Source: Treponema sp.
GTDB taxonomy: Bacteria; Spirochaetota; Spirochaetia; Treponematales; Breznakiellaceae
DNA length: 15,463 nucleotides
Assembly: GCA_031284195.1 (NCBI GenBank)
Contig: JAITAI010000099.1
Span: 1-15,463, forward strand
Reading direction: 5' to 3'
A program made the position numbers and the translations under genes. The stretch's first letter is position 1. Each line of letters starts with the position of its first letter. The notes beneath the pieces were generated by a model. The model was given only the letters and a program-made list of their open reading frames with translations, had not been told where the DNA came from and searched no databases. Of the stretch, positions 1-5,311 are shown piece by piece.

Positions 1-3
1 CAC

Positions 4-996
4 TTACACCGGGTCTTCGGCGTTTCTGCATAAGGTACAGTATTCCGCTATGGTTTCAGCATGAACCAGCTTATTCCGCAAAAGCGCGCCTCCCGGGATC
101 CCCTTGGTATAAGCGCAAAAGTGTTTTCGCATTTCTAAGCACGCAGTTTTTTCTCCCCAATCCCGCGCCAACAAGTGCAAGTGACGTAATCCTATCTGAA
201 GCCGTTCTGTAGCTTCCGGTGGGGTATAGGAACCGGTCAGTAACAGGGAGCGGGCGGTACAAAAGATGAAGGGGTTCCCCAAGGCTCCTCGGGCAAACAA
301 GACCCCGGCACAACCGGTCTCCCGGAGCATAGCTTCCGCATCTTCTGGAGAAAAGAGGTCCCCTGACCCGGCCACAGGGACCGCAAGCCGGGAAACCAGG
401 TCGCTGATGTGCGACCAGTCGCTTTTCCCCGTATACCCCTGCGCTCTGGTCCGGGCATGAAGACTCACCAGCGCTGCACCAGCTTCTACGGCAATCCGGG
501 CGCAGAGGTAGTAATTGATGGATGCGCGGTCCCAGCCAGAACGCATTTTTACCGTAACCGGTACGGACTGTAAATGGTCCCGGGAAGCCCGAACCACGGC
601 CTCCACGATACGACCCAGTAAGGCGGGTTGTCGCATCAGCGCCGAACCTGCCCCGGTCTTGACCACCTTAGGAACCGGACAGCCGCAGTTGATATCCACT
701 ACTTCAGGGTGGTAGGGGGCCAATAAAGCCGTCGCCTGATACATCACCTGGGGATCCGCACCGAAAAGCTGAATAGCGTAGCGCTCCTCGGTATCAGCCC
801 GGCGGATGAGAGGTTCTGCTTTTACCCCATTCCGTATGAGGGCTTCAGCGGAAATAAGCTCAGTACAAGTGAAATCCGCGCCCTGCTCAACACAGAGGGC
901 CCTGAAGGCACGATCAGTATACCCTGCTACCGGTGCAAGAAAGAGGTTGCCCGGAACATGGAGAGAACCAATGACAACTGGATGATAGCAGCTCAT
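4..996 (-). CDS. dusB: tRNA dihydrouridine synthase, DusB type
   Basis: An FMN-dependent, NADPH-using enzyme that reduces specific uridines in tRNA to dihydrouridine in the cytoplasm. The 330 residues match the usual Dus length. Visible family motifs: FLAPVAGYTDRAFR (19-32, FMN-binding N-terminus of the TIM barrel), DINCGCPVPKV (101-111) with the catalytic Cys at 106, VKMRSGW with Lys150, HARTR (180-184), AGSGDL (209-214) and ARGALGNPFIF (235-245). The C-terminal helical tRNA-binding part contains MRKHFCAYTKGIPG. The start is chosen because the barrel begins within 20 residues of this Met. No clear ribosome binding site is visible and the gene begins 2 bases after the tatD stop, so translation is probably coupled. 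The usual catalytic-loop motif is N-M-G-C-P; here it is N-C-G-C-P, an extra Cys next to the active one. The family is clear; assignment to DusB rather than another Dus subfamily is from overall pattern only. Confidence 0.93.
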   Translation of the reverse strand: MSCYHPVVIGSLHVPGNLFLAPVAGYTDRAFRALCVEQGADFTCTELISAEALIRNGVKAEPLIRRADTEERYAIQLFGADPQVMYQATALLAPYHPEVVDINCGCPVPKVVKTGAGSALMRQPALLGRIVEAVVRASRDHLQSVPVTVKMRSGWDRASINYYLCARIAVEAGAALVSLHARTRAQGYTGKSDWSHISDLVSRLAVPVAGSGDLFSPEDAEAMLRETGCAGVLFARGALGNPFIFCTARSLLLTGSYTPPEATERLQIGLRHLHLLARDWGEKTACLEMRKHFCAYTKGIPGGALLRNKLVHAETIAEYCTLCRNAEDPV

Positions 997-998
997 CC

Positions 999-1775
999 CT
1001 ATTCGTTAGGCAGTCCGAAAAACCCATTGGCATTCTCCCAGAGCGCAGCGGCCAGTTCCTCATCCCCGATTTCCAGCATATCCGCTAAGAATCGGGCAGT
1101 TAGGGGGAGATACTTAGGCATATTCCGCTTACCCCGATAATCCGCAGGTACCATGAAGGGACTCTCGGACTCGATGAGGATCCGGTTCAAGGGAAGCACC
1201 CCTATAGTTTCATGGAGGTTCCTGGCATTCCGATAGGTTAAATTCCCTGCGAAAGAGAAATAAAGATTCAGCTTCAAGGCCTTCTTGGCATATTCCGCAT
1301 CTTCGGAATAGCAATGCAAGATTCCCCCCTTGGGAGGCAGTCGATCCCGGAGTATATCTAACACATCATGCCCTGCGTCCCGGTTATGGATGATCACCGG
1401 CTTATCGAGCTTATTGGCCAGATCCAGTTGGGTAATAAAAAGCTCGATTTGGGATTTCTTATCCCCGAATTTACGGTAATAATCGAGACCTATTTCGCCA
1501 ATAGCCACCACTCGGGGAAGGCGTAGGCTTTGCTCGATGGTCTGTACCCAAGCCTTACCCGGATTCTGCACTTCCGAAGGAGAAACCCCCACGGCATGAT
1601 ACACATTCACCGCGGATTTAAGGTTGTCATAGACCTTCACAAAATCGTGCAGACTATTACAGATCGAAACTAGCCGCGCCACGGAAGCTTGTCGGGCTTC
1701 CTGAATAACCATGAGTTGTTCAATAGGGTCGTCGCAAATGAGCCCTATATGGGCATGAGTATCAAAATATTGCAT
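999..1775 (-). CDS. tatD: TatD-family metal-dependent hydrolase
   Basis: Member of the TatD family of TIM-barrel hydrolases, known as 3'-5' DNA/RNA exonucleases or D-aminoacyl-tRNA deacylase-like enzymes; the substrate here cannot be told. It is 258 residues, the normal size. Metal-site features seen: FDTHAHI (His7, His9), AIGEIGLDYY (Glu94), KPVIIHNRDA (His130), GILHCYS (His154), and the C-terminal RGKRNMPKYLP. Two conserved spots deviate. The GxHPH motif reads GVSPSE at 63-68, and the metal-ligand motif ETDxP reads ESESP (202-206), so the usual Asp is Glu204. It is first in a two-gene transcript with dusB and is preceded by a strong promoter and a 5' leader of roughly 40 bases. Ribosome binding is weak (a GGA about 10 bases upstream). 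Family assignment is firm; activity is less certain because of the substitutions. Confidence 0.9.
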   Translation of the reverse strand: MQYFDTHAHIGLICDDPIEQLMVIQEARQASVARLVSICNSLHDFVKVYDNLKSAVNVYHAVGVSPSEVQNPGKAWVQTIEQSLRLPRVVAIGEIGLDYYRKFGDKKSQIELFITQLDLANKLDKPVIIHNRDAGHDVLDILRDRLPPKGGILHCYSEDAEYAKKALKLNLYFSFAGNLTYRNARNLHETIGVLPLNRILIESESPFMVPADYRGKRNMPKYLPLTARFLADMLEIGDEELAAALWENANGFFGLPNE

Positions 1776-1825
1776 GGCTAAAGTCCAAAAGAAATGATTA
1801 TAGTTTTTCTAAACTAATTACTTTT

Positions 1826-1854
1826 AGTATATCAGAGCTTTCTTCCATAGTCAA
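1826..1854 (-). promoter_or_regulatory. Sigma-70-type promoter with extended -10, for tatD-dusB
   Basis: On the minus strand TTGACT (1849-1854) is followed after exactly 17 bases by TATACT (1826-1831), with TG one base before the -10 box (TGATATACT, an extended -10). Predicted transcription start is near 1818-1820, about 43-45 bases before the tatD ATG. This is the best vegetative promoter match in the window. Confidence 0.8.
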
Positions 1855-2053
1855 TCTATTTACCGTAATTTGTAGGATAAAGACAGGGCCGTAATGATTT
1901 ACCTTTTAGAACCATCTAAGAGGTATGGTTAATCCATAGAGTATCGATGAACCTGTAGGTACCCCGTTTTCTGCTTCCTCAACCTTTTCTATGGATTTAT
2001 CCGGGGACTTCCAACCTCAAGACCGAGGTATATGCCGCTATGGGAAGGAGGTA

Positions 2054-2081
2054 TTGTTAGAAGTAAAAAGGAAGGTATACT
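2054..2081 (+). promoter_or_regulatory. Candidate promoter abutting the trmH start codon
   Basis: TTGTTA (2054-2059), a 16-base spacer and TATACT (2076-2081) form a reasonable sigma-70 promoter. The -10 box ends only 6 bases before the ATG at 2088, so the expected start of transcription coincides with the start codon, which would give a leaderless or nearly leaderless mRNA. A GGAAGG (2070-2075) lies 12 bases before the ATG, too far for a good ribosome binding site. Confidence 0.5.
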
Positions 2082-2087
2082 ACCCTT

Positions 2088-2888
2088 ATGCGTAATAAAC
2101 TTACCCAAGAATTAGCAGTCTGTGGTTTTAACGCGGTGTCAGCCTTGGGGGAATTGCACCCGAAAACCATCAATCGGCTTTTTCTCCGAGATGACCGGCT
2201 TCCGGTATTTTCCCCAATATGTAAACAACTGGCCCAACGGAAACGGCCCTATAAGATCTGCGATAATGAGGAACTGGAACGGATCTGCAAGAGTAAGCAT
2301 CATCAAGGGGTGGTGGCTATGATCGAGGAGCCTCAGATACCTGTTACCACTAGAGAGGACTTAGATTCCTGGGCCGGGGAAGGTAAAACCGGTCTAGTCT
2401 TACATGCCCTGGGGAATGATCATAATCTGGGGGCCATAGTCCGGTCTGCGGCCTTTTTTGATGCCCCTTTTATCGTACTTTCTGGAACCTCCTCCGAGGT
2501 TCTGGTAAGCACCAGCGCCTACCGGGTTGCCGAGGGAGGGATGGAGTATGTGGTATTCAGGCGCGTGCACGATACCCTAGGGTTTCTTAAGGCTGCCTCC
2601 AAGGTCCTCATCACCATAGGAGCGGATCTCAGAGCCCGGCAACGGATCCAGGATCTGCATACCATCATCCGGGATCGGATGCAAGTGCTCCAGGCCTCAA
2701 GGACAGACCTCACCGGGGTTCTCCGGCCGGGCATAGCCCTGGTGGTGGGTAATGAAGAAACAGGTCTCCCCCAGGAGGTAAAAGATCTCTGTTCAGTCCT
2801 GGTACGTATTCCAGGAACCGGTGTCGTGGAGAGCCTTAATGTGGCCCAGGCAGCGACCCTTTTCCTCCATACCCTTTATCAGGGCTAA
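2088..2888 (+). CDS. SpoU/TrmH-family RNA 2'-O-ribose methyltransferase
   Basis: Transfers a methyl group from S-adenosylmethionine to a ribose 2'-hydroxyl of rRNA or tRNA, using the knotted SPOUT fold. The 266 residues split into an N-terminal SpoU substrate-binding-like domain (about 10-82, CGFNAVSALGE to HHQGVVAMIEEP) and a C-terminal catalytic domain with all three SpoU motifs. Motif 1 is NDHNLGAIVRSAAFF (110-124), motif 2 is LVVGNEETGLP (218-228) and motif 3 is IPGTGVVESLNVAQAA (241-256). The overall layout resembles RlmB/YfiF-type enzymes; the exact target nucleotide cannot be read from sequence. The frame is closed by TAA at 2064-2066 and no other start lies between, so ATG 2088 is the first possible start. 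Its 5' end may be leaderless (see the adjacent promoter). It appears to be monocistronic. Confidence 0.9.
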   Translation: MRNKLTQELAVCGFNAVSALGELHPKTINRLFLRDDRLPVFSPICKQLAQRKRPYKICDNEELERICKSKHHQGVVAMIEEPQIPVTTREDLDSWAGEGKTGLVLHALGNDHNLGAIVRSAAFFDAPFIVLSGTSSEVLVSTSAYRVAEGGMEYVVFRRVHDTLGFLKAASKVLITIGADLRARQRIQDLHTIIRDRMQVLQASRTDLTGVLRPGIALVVGNEETGLPQEVKDLCSVLVRIPGTGVVESLNVAQAATLFLHTLYQG

Positions 2889-2961
2889 GTTTTTGGATGG
2901 ATCGGTAAGGGATATAGCCACATGAGAACGCATAATTGATCCAGAATCTGAAATTTAGTCA

Positions 2962-2989
2962 TTGATTTATCATTCCCTGCCGATAGAAT
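2962..2989 (+). promoter_or_regulatory. Possible promoter immediately upstream of rlpA
   Basis: TTGATT (2962-2967), a 16-base spacer and TAGAAT (2984-2989) fit a sigma-70 promoter, but the -10 box ends 4 bases before the ATG at 2994. A normal transcription start would fall on or just inside the start codon, so either the mRNA is leaderless, or this is a chance match and the true promoter is elsewhere in the 105-base gap after trmH. No Shine-Dalgarno sequence is visible before the ATG. Confidence 0.3.
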
Positions 2990-2993
2990 AATT

Positions 2994-3770
2994 ATGAAAC
3001 GAATTATTACAATAATGATAATGGGGTTAGGATGTGCCCTCCTCTGTATAGCTCAGACTCAACCTGTAAACAGCGGGTACCGGCAGGAAGGGATTGCATC
3101 ATATTATGGGGATGAATACGACGGTCTGAATACGGCATCGGGAGAAAAGTATGATTCTACGAAATTCACCGCTGCCCATCCGACCCTCCCCTTTGGTACT
3201 ATCCTTACCGTTATCAATACCCAAAATAACAAGCAGGTGATTGTACGGGTTAATGACCGGGGGCCTTCTAAGCCAGTCCGGATCATTGATGTTTCCAAGG
3301 CAGCAGCGGAACAGTTAGATATGCTGATCACCGGAACTGCTCCGGTAATAATAGAAGAGAAGATCCCCTCTTCCGTCGTGACGAGTCCGGGCATACTCCC
3401 GAGTCAAACCATACCGCTGAGCACCCAAAATACCAGTACGCCGAGTGAAAACTTAGTTTCGCCTTCCTATGTACCGACCCGGTCAGGCTATATCGCCGCG
3501 GAGATTAAACCTAGGATACCCCCTGCAGGAACGGGTAAGCGGTACCGTATTCAGGTTGGGGCTTATAAAATCGTCCGGAATGCGATGGAGGTGTTTGATA
3601 AGCTGAAAAATACCGGTCTCAATCCTGCCTATGAAAGAATTGGCGACTACTACCGGGTTGTGCTTGCTGGGATCAATGCAGATGACGTACAACTGATAGC
3701 GGAAAAACTTGGTACTGCAGGATTCCGCGAAGCCTTGATTCGGGAAGAGCCCTCGGTAAGCAATGAATAA
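2994..3770 (+). CDS. rlpA: RlpA-family septal-ring protein / lytic transglycosylase-like, with SPOR domain
   Basis: RlpA proteins act in the periplasm; some cleave peptidoglycan strands lacking stem peptides, and SPOR domains bind such denuded glycan at the septum. The 258 residues comprise an export signal (1-20, MKR then a hydrophobic core, possible cleavage after CIA at 18-20), a double-psi beta-barrel (about 33-120), a Ser/Thr/Pro-rich linker (about 122-178) and a SPOR domain (about 182-252, starting YRIQVGAY). Barrel motifs are SYYGDEYDGLNTASGEKYD, TAAHPTLPFGT and RVNDRGP. Glu51, Asp54, His62 and Asp88 have the spacing of the catalytic residues described for Pseudomonas RlpA, so activity is plausible. 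E. coli RlpA is a lipoprotein; here Cys14 and Cys18 sit in poor lipobox contexts, so anchoring is uncertain. Met1 is preferred because it gives the charged signal-peptide start, but no ribosome binding site precedes it. Confidence 0.9.
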   Translation: MKRIITIMIMGLGCALLCIAQTQPVNSGYRQEGIASYYGDEYDGLNTASGEKYDSTKFTAAHPTLPFGTILTVINTQNNKQVIVRVNDRGPSKPVRIIDVSKAAAEQLDMLITGTAPVIIEEKIPSSVVTSPGILPSQTIPLSTQNTSTPSENLVSPSYVPTRSGYIAAEIKPRIPPAGTGKRYRIQVGAYKIVRNAMEVFDKLKNTGLNPAYERIGDYYRVVLAGINADDVQLIAEKLGTAGFREALIREEPSVSNE

Positions 3771-3777
3771 ACAACTA

Positions 3778-3806
3778 CTTCCGGGGCTATGAAGGGCCCC
3801 CGGAAG
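3778..3806 (+). terminator. GC-rich hairpin between convergent genes
   Basis: CTTCCGGGG (3778-3786) pairs perfectly with CCCCGGAAG (3798-3806) around an 11-base loop, starting 8 bases after the rlpA stop. The plus-strand tail is not T-rich. On the minus strand the tail (TAGTTGTTTATTC) is moderately T-rich, so the hairpin may serve the small minus-strand gene to the right at least as well as rlpA. Likely a terminator or mRNA 3'-end stabiliser. Confidence 0.55.
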
Positions 3807-3910
3807 GCTCATGTCGATAATAAGGACCTTTCCAGGATGAACTATCTGGCCTTAGACCTTATTATGGGTACCACGGAAATGGAAATCCCTGTGGATCCTT
3901 TATTGATAGG
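3807..3910. repeat. Structured non-coding stretch with nested inverted repeats
   Basis: ATAATAAGG (3817-3825) is perfectly complementary to CCTTATTAT (3857-3865). Nested between them is CCAG/CTGG (3832-3835 and 3846-3849). A second short stem, CCACGG/CTGTGG (3871-3876 and 3889-3894, one G-T pair), follows directly. There is no ribosome binding site or coding signal. It lies downstream of both the rlpA and the small minus-strand gene, so it would be in the 3' region of either transcript. Confidence 0.45.
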
Positions 3911-4063
3911 TTATTCCTCTTTCCTATCTTTACATTCTTTACAATCTTTGGCAATCCAATTCGCTACACAATCATCGCACAAGGAACATTGTTTACAATC
4001 GCCATATTTAACGTTTTCTTCTGAAATAATTTTTCCACAATTCTCGCAAGCTACGTCAGCCAT
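3911..4063 (-). CDS. Small four-CxxC cysteine-rich (zinc-ribbon-like) protein, 50 residues
   Basis: Function unknown. The reading frame gives a 50-residue, Lys/Glu/Asp-rich protein with eight cysteines arranged as four CxxC pairs: CENC (6-9), CKQC (23-26), CSLC (26-29, sharing Cys26), CDDC (29-32) and CKEC (41-44). The four independent pairs are 6/9, 23/26, 29/32 and 41/44, enough for two zinc sites (zinc knuckle or treble-clef-like). No other Cys or His is present. A strong ribosome binding site, GGAGGAG (4070-4076), lies 6 bases before the ATG, which strongly supports a real gene despite the length. There is no signal peptide, so it is probably cytoplasmic. It is convergent with rlpA and divergent from the chemosensory operon. 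Alternatives include a rubredoxin-like iron protein or a small regulator that binds nucleic acid or protein; I cannot choose among these. Confidence 0.8.
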   Translation of the reverse strand: MADVACENCGKIISEENVKYGDCKQCSLCDDCVANWIAKDCKECKDRKEE

Positions 4064-4082
4064 AGTATACTCCTCCGGCCTT

Positions 4083-4109
4083 ACTATAGAGGCTTTTTCA
4101 AAATGTCAG
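4083..4109 (-). promoter_or_regulatory. Weak candidate promoter for the small cysteine-rich gene
   Basis: On the minus strand CTGACA (4104-4109) precedes TATAGT (4083-4088) with a 15-base spacer, shorter than ideal. The predicted start near 4076 would give a leader that begins right at the GGAGGAG ribosome binding site. The boxes overlap the AT-rich inverted repeat at 4092-4122. Confidence 0.35.
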
Positions 4110-4122
4110 ATTTTAAAAAAGC
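4092..4122. repeat. AT-rich inverted repeat 1
   Basis: GCTTTTT-C-AAAAT (4092-4104) pairs with ATTTT-A-AAAAAGC (4110-4122) around the 5-base loop GTCAG, with one C/A mismatch: 12 of 13 positions pair. Its left arm (GGCTTTTTCAAAA) is almost the same as the left arm of the palindrome at 4166-4203, so the two look like related copies. Confidence 0.7.
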
Positions 4123-4165
4123 ACTTTGATATAAAGGAAAAACCGGTCCTTTGGCTGGTCTTTCC

Positions 4166-4203
4166 AGAGCCTTTTTCAAAAAACCGGCTTTGAAAAAAGC
4201 TCT
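4166..4203. repeat. AT-rich inverted repeat 2 (15-position palindrome)
   Basis: AGAGC-C-TTTTTCAAA (4166-4180) pairs with TTTGAAAAA-A-GCTCT (4189-4203) around the loop AAACCGGC: 14 of 15 positions pair. No T-run follows on either strand beyond the stem, so it is not a textbook terminator. It could be a protein-binding palindrome, a remnant of a miniature transposable element end, or a transcription block between the divergent units. The TTGAAA in its right arm may act as the -35 box of the chemosensory operon. Confidence 0.75.
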
Positions 4204-4219
4204 ATGGATTACATATTAT
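4190..4219 (+). promoter_or_regulatory. Candidate promoter of the chemosensory operon
   Basis: TTGAAA (4190-4195), an 18-base spacer and TATTAT (4214-4219) form a moderate sigma-70 promoter; TATAAT at 4220-4225 is an alternative -10 but then lacks a well-placed -35. The predicted start is near 4226, leaving a leader of about 130 bases. I see no convincing sigma-28 (flagellar) promoter, which fits an operon not co-regulated with motility. Confidence 0.4.
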
Positions 4220-4355
4220 TATAATGTATAGAGTACCAGTTTTCTAGATTGCTCGTCAAGGGATATGCAAAAAAGACCAGCACCTGCTGTTCAACCGTCT
4301 TTCTGAAGATAAGGCTGAACCGTATCAGGAAACTCGAACACACAAAGGAGACGGG
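4204..4355 (+). promoter_or_regulatory. Leader of the chemosensory operon
   Basis: There is no coding sequence here. The leader contains a small nested stem: AAAGAC (4272-4277) with GTCTTT (4297-4302), enclosing CAGC/GCTG (4278-4281 and 4286-4289). The ribosome binding site AAGGAG (4345-4350) precedes the first cheW. No known riboswitch is recognised. Confidence 0.4.
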
Positions 4356-4832
4356 ATGATGAACGATATTACCCCTTCAAAACAACCCAATGGGACTACC
4401 ACCGAGAAATTCCTTATCTTTACCATACAGGATAGATTGTACACCCTGCCCTCCTGTATGATAAATGAAGTGGCGGTCTATGATAAGACCTATCCCCTAC
4501 CCTTGCTTCCTGAGTATGTAAAGGGTATTATCAACCGGTATTCTGTACCTTACGCCCTCATTGATCTGGGATTATTCTTGCTCAAAACTCCTTCGGCCTT
4601 ATCCAAAGTAGTGGTTTTGAAAGAAGGGGTTGATAAAGTGGCCTTTATGATTGATGATGTGGTGGATATTGTGGATGTGCCGCTTGAGCATATCTTAAAA
4701 GTTGAACAGGGTACGGGAAACCAGGATGCTACCGTGGTTATTGAGGCCTCTTTTGAATGGCACCAGATGGATGTGTTTGTTCTGAGTATTCGAGAGATTA
4801 TTAACCGGATAAAGAAGGATTGTGAGGCTTGA
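4356..4832 (+). CDS. cheW: CheW-type coupling protein with altered NxRG motif
   Basis: CheW proteins link chemoreceptors to CheA at the inner face of the membrane. The 158 residues form one CheW domain (about 17-153): FLIFTIQDRLYTLP, NEVAVYDK, LPEYVKGIINRYS, ALIDLGLFL, then the second barrel with AFMIDDVVDIVDVP. The most conserved CheW motif, N-x-R-G, reads N60-R-Y-S63 here, so the conserved Arg-Gly is replaced by Tyr-Ser. In E. coli CheW that Arg is important for receptor and CheA contacts. Ribosome binding site AAGGAG (4345-4350) sits 5 bases before ATG 4356 and 8 before the alternative ATG 4359; either could be used. First gene of the operon; its stop overlaps the next start. By position and role comparable to FrzA. 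Confidence 0.88.
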   Translation: MMNDITPSKQPNGTTTEKFLIFTIQDRLYTLPSCMINEVAVYDKTYPLPLLPEYVKGIINRYSVPYALIDLGLFLLKTPSALSKVVVLKEGVDKVAFMIDDVVDIVDVPLEHILKVEQGTGNQDATVVIEASFEWHQMDVFVLSIREIINRIKKDCEA

Positions 4833-5311
4833 GGGATGGTGATCCACGGTATATGAGAAATTTTTTATGTGCATTTGAGAGTATCTTCCTGGGTATTCCT
4901 TCGGAATGTGTGGTAGAGATCCTACAGGTCTCTCAGGATTTGCATACTATGATAGAGACCAATCCAAACAGAGGAGAGGTGTTTTTTTCACTCCCCCGGC
5001 TGCTCTGCAGAGCGGATTTGCCTGCTCCCCACGGGATCCGCTTGAAACCTCTGGCCTACCCAAAGACGCGGGTTAGGGCACTGCAAGAATATACAGGACT
5101 TGAAGTCCCTCGTATCGTGTTGGTTACCCCTGCGGTGGAGAGGGAAGTGGATATTCCCCATGAAGCAATCCGGGAGCTTCCTGGGTTCATCGGGCTTCCG
5201 GGACTATCCTTTCTGAGGGGCGTATCCTTCACTGACGTTAGGATGACGGCCTTTATTGACCCGGTTTTGCTGGTTTCCCGGTTTCTGGAGCAAGGGGACC
5301 GGGGATTATGA
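4829..5311 (+). CDS. Degenerate CheW-like protein
   Basis: A second, very divergent CheW-like protein. The start MRNFLCAFESIFLGIPSECV (residues 9-28) and the following VVEIL match the CheW opening (fixed strand, yalP-like turn, hydrophobic-EI-hydrophobic). FFSLPRLL, RIVLVTPAVEREVDIP and FTDVRMTAFIDPVLLV correspond in order to later CheW strands. The NxRG region is not recognisable and is replaced by a charged segment (45-90). Two starts are possible. TTG 4829 overlaps the cheW stop as TTGA, with AAGGA 9 bases upstream. ATG 4853 (Met9) sits right at the domain edge but has no good ribosome binding site. FrzB of the Frz system is likewise a degenerate CheW that connects receptors without binding the kinase; the same role is an inference. 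It overlaps cheB by ATGA. Confidence 0.7.
   Translation: MRDGDPRYMRNFLCAFESIFLGIPSECVVEILQVSQDLHTMIETNPNRGEVFFSLPRLLCRADLPAPHGIRLKPLAYPKTRVRALQEYTGLEVPRIVLVTPAVEREVDIPHEAIRELPGFIGLPGLSFLRGVSFTDVRMTAFIDPVLLVSRFLEQGDRGL

Larger units (their letters stand above)
1776..2087. other. Divergent intergenic region tatD / trmH
   Basis: This 312-base gap has no coding sequence that I can support. Besides the two divergent promoters it holds three inverted repeats. AACCAT/ATGGTT (1910-1930) has a 9-base loop. AATCCATAGA (1931-1940) pairs perfectly with TCTATGGATT (1988-1997) over a 47-base spacer. ACCTC/GAGGT (2014-2029) has a 6-base loop. None is followed by a T-run, so they are not obvious terminators. 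They could be operator-like sites or part of an unrecognised small RNA; the sequence alone does not decide. Confidence 0.5.

Noticed and set aside
3789..4193. A 134-codon plus-strand open frame between rlpA and cheW
   Set aside because: It begins inside the GC-rich hairpin, has no ribosome binding site, covers palindromic DNA, resembles no family, and is antisense to the small cysteine-rich gene that does have a strong ribosome binding site.
4166..4203. The palindrome as a rho-independent terminator
   Set aside because: No T-run follows the stem on either strand, the stem is AT-rich, and no gene on either strand ends close by.
4220..4225. Perfect TATAAT as -10 box of the chemosensory operon
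   Set aside because: No acceptable -35 lies 16-18 bases upstream (TTGAAA is 24 bases away). TATTAT at 4214-4219 has the better spacing, so it was preferred, although TATAAT remains possible.
4272..4302. Riboswitch in the operon leader
   Set aside because: Only a short nested stem is present, with no conserved core of any riboswitch that I know and no alternative terminator.
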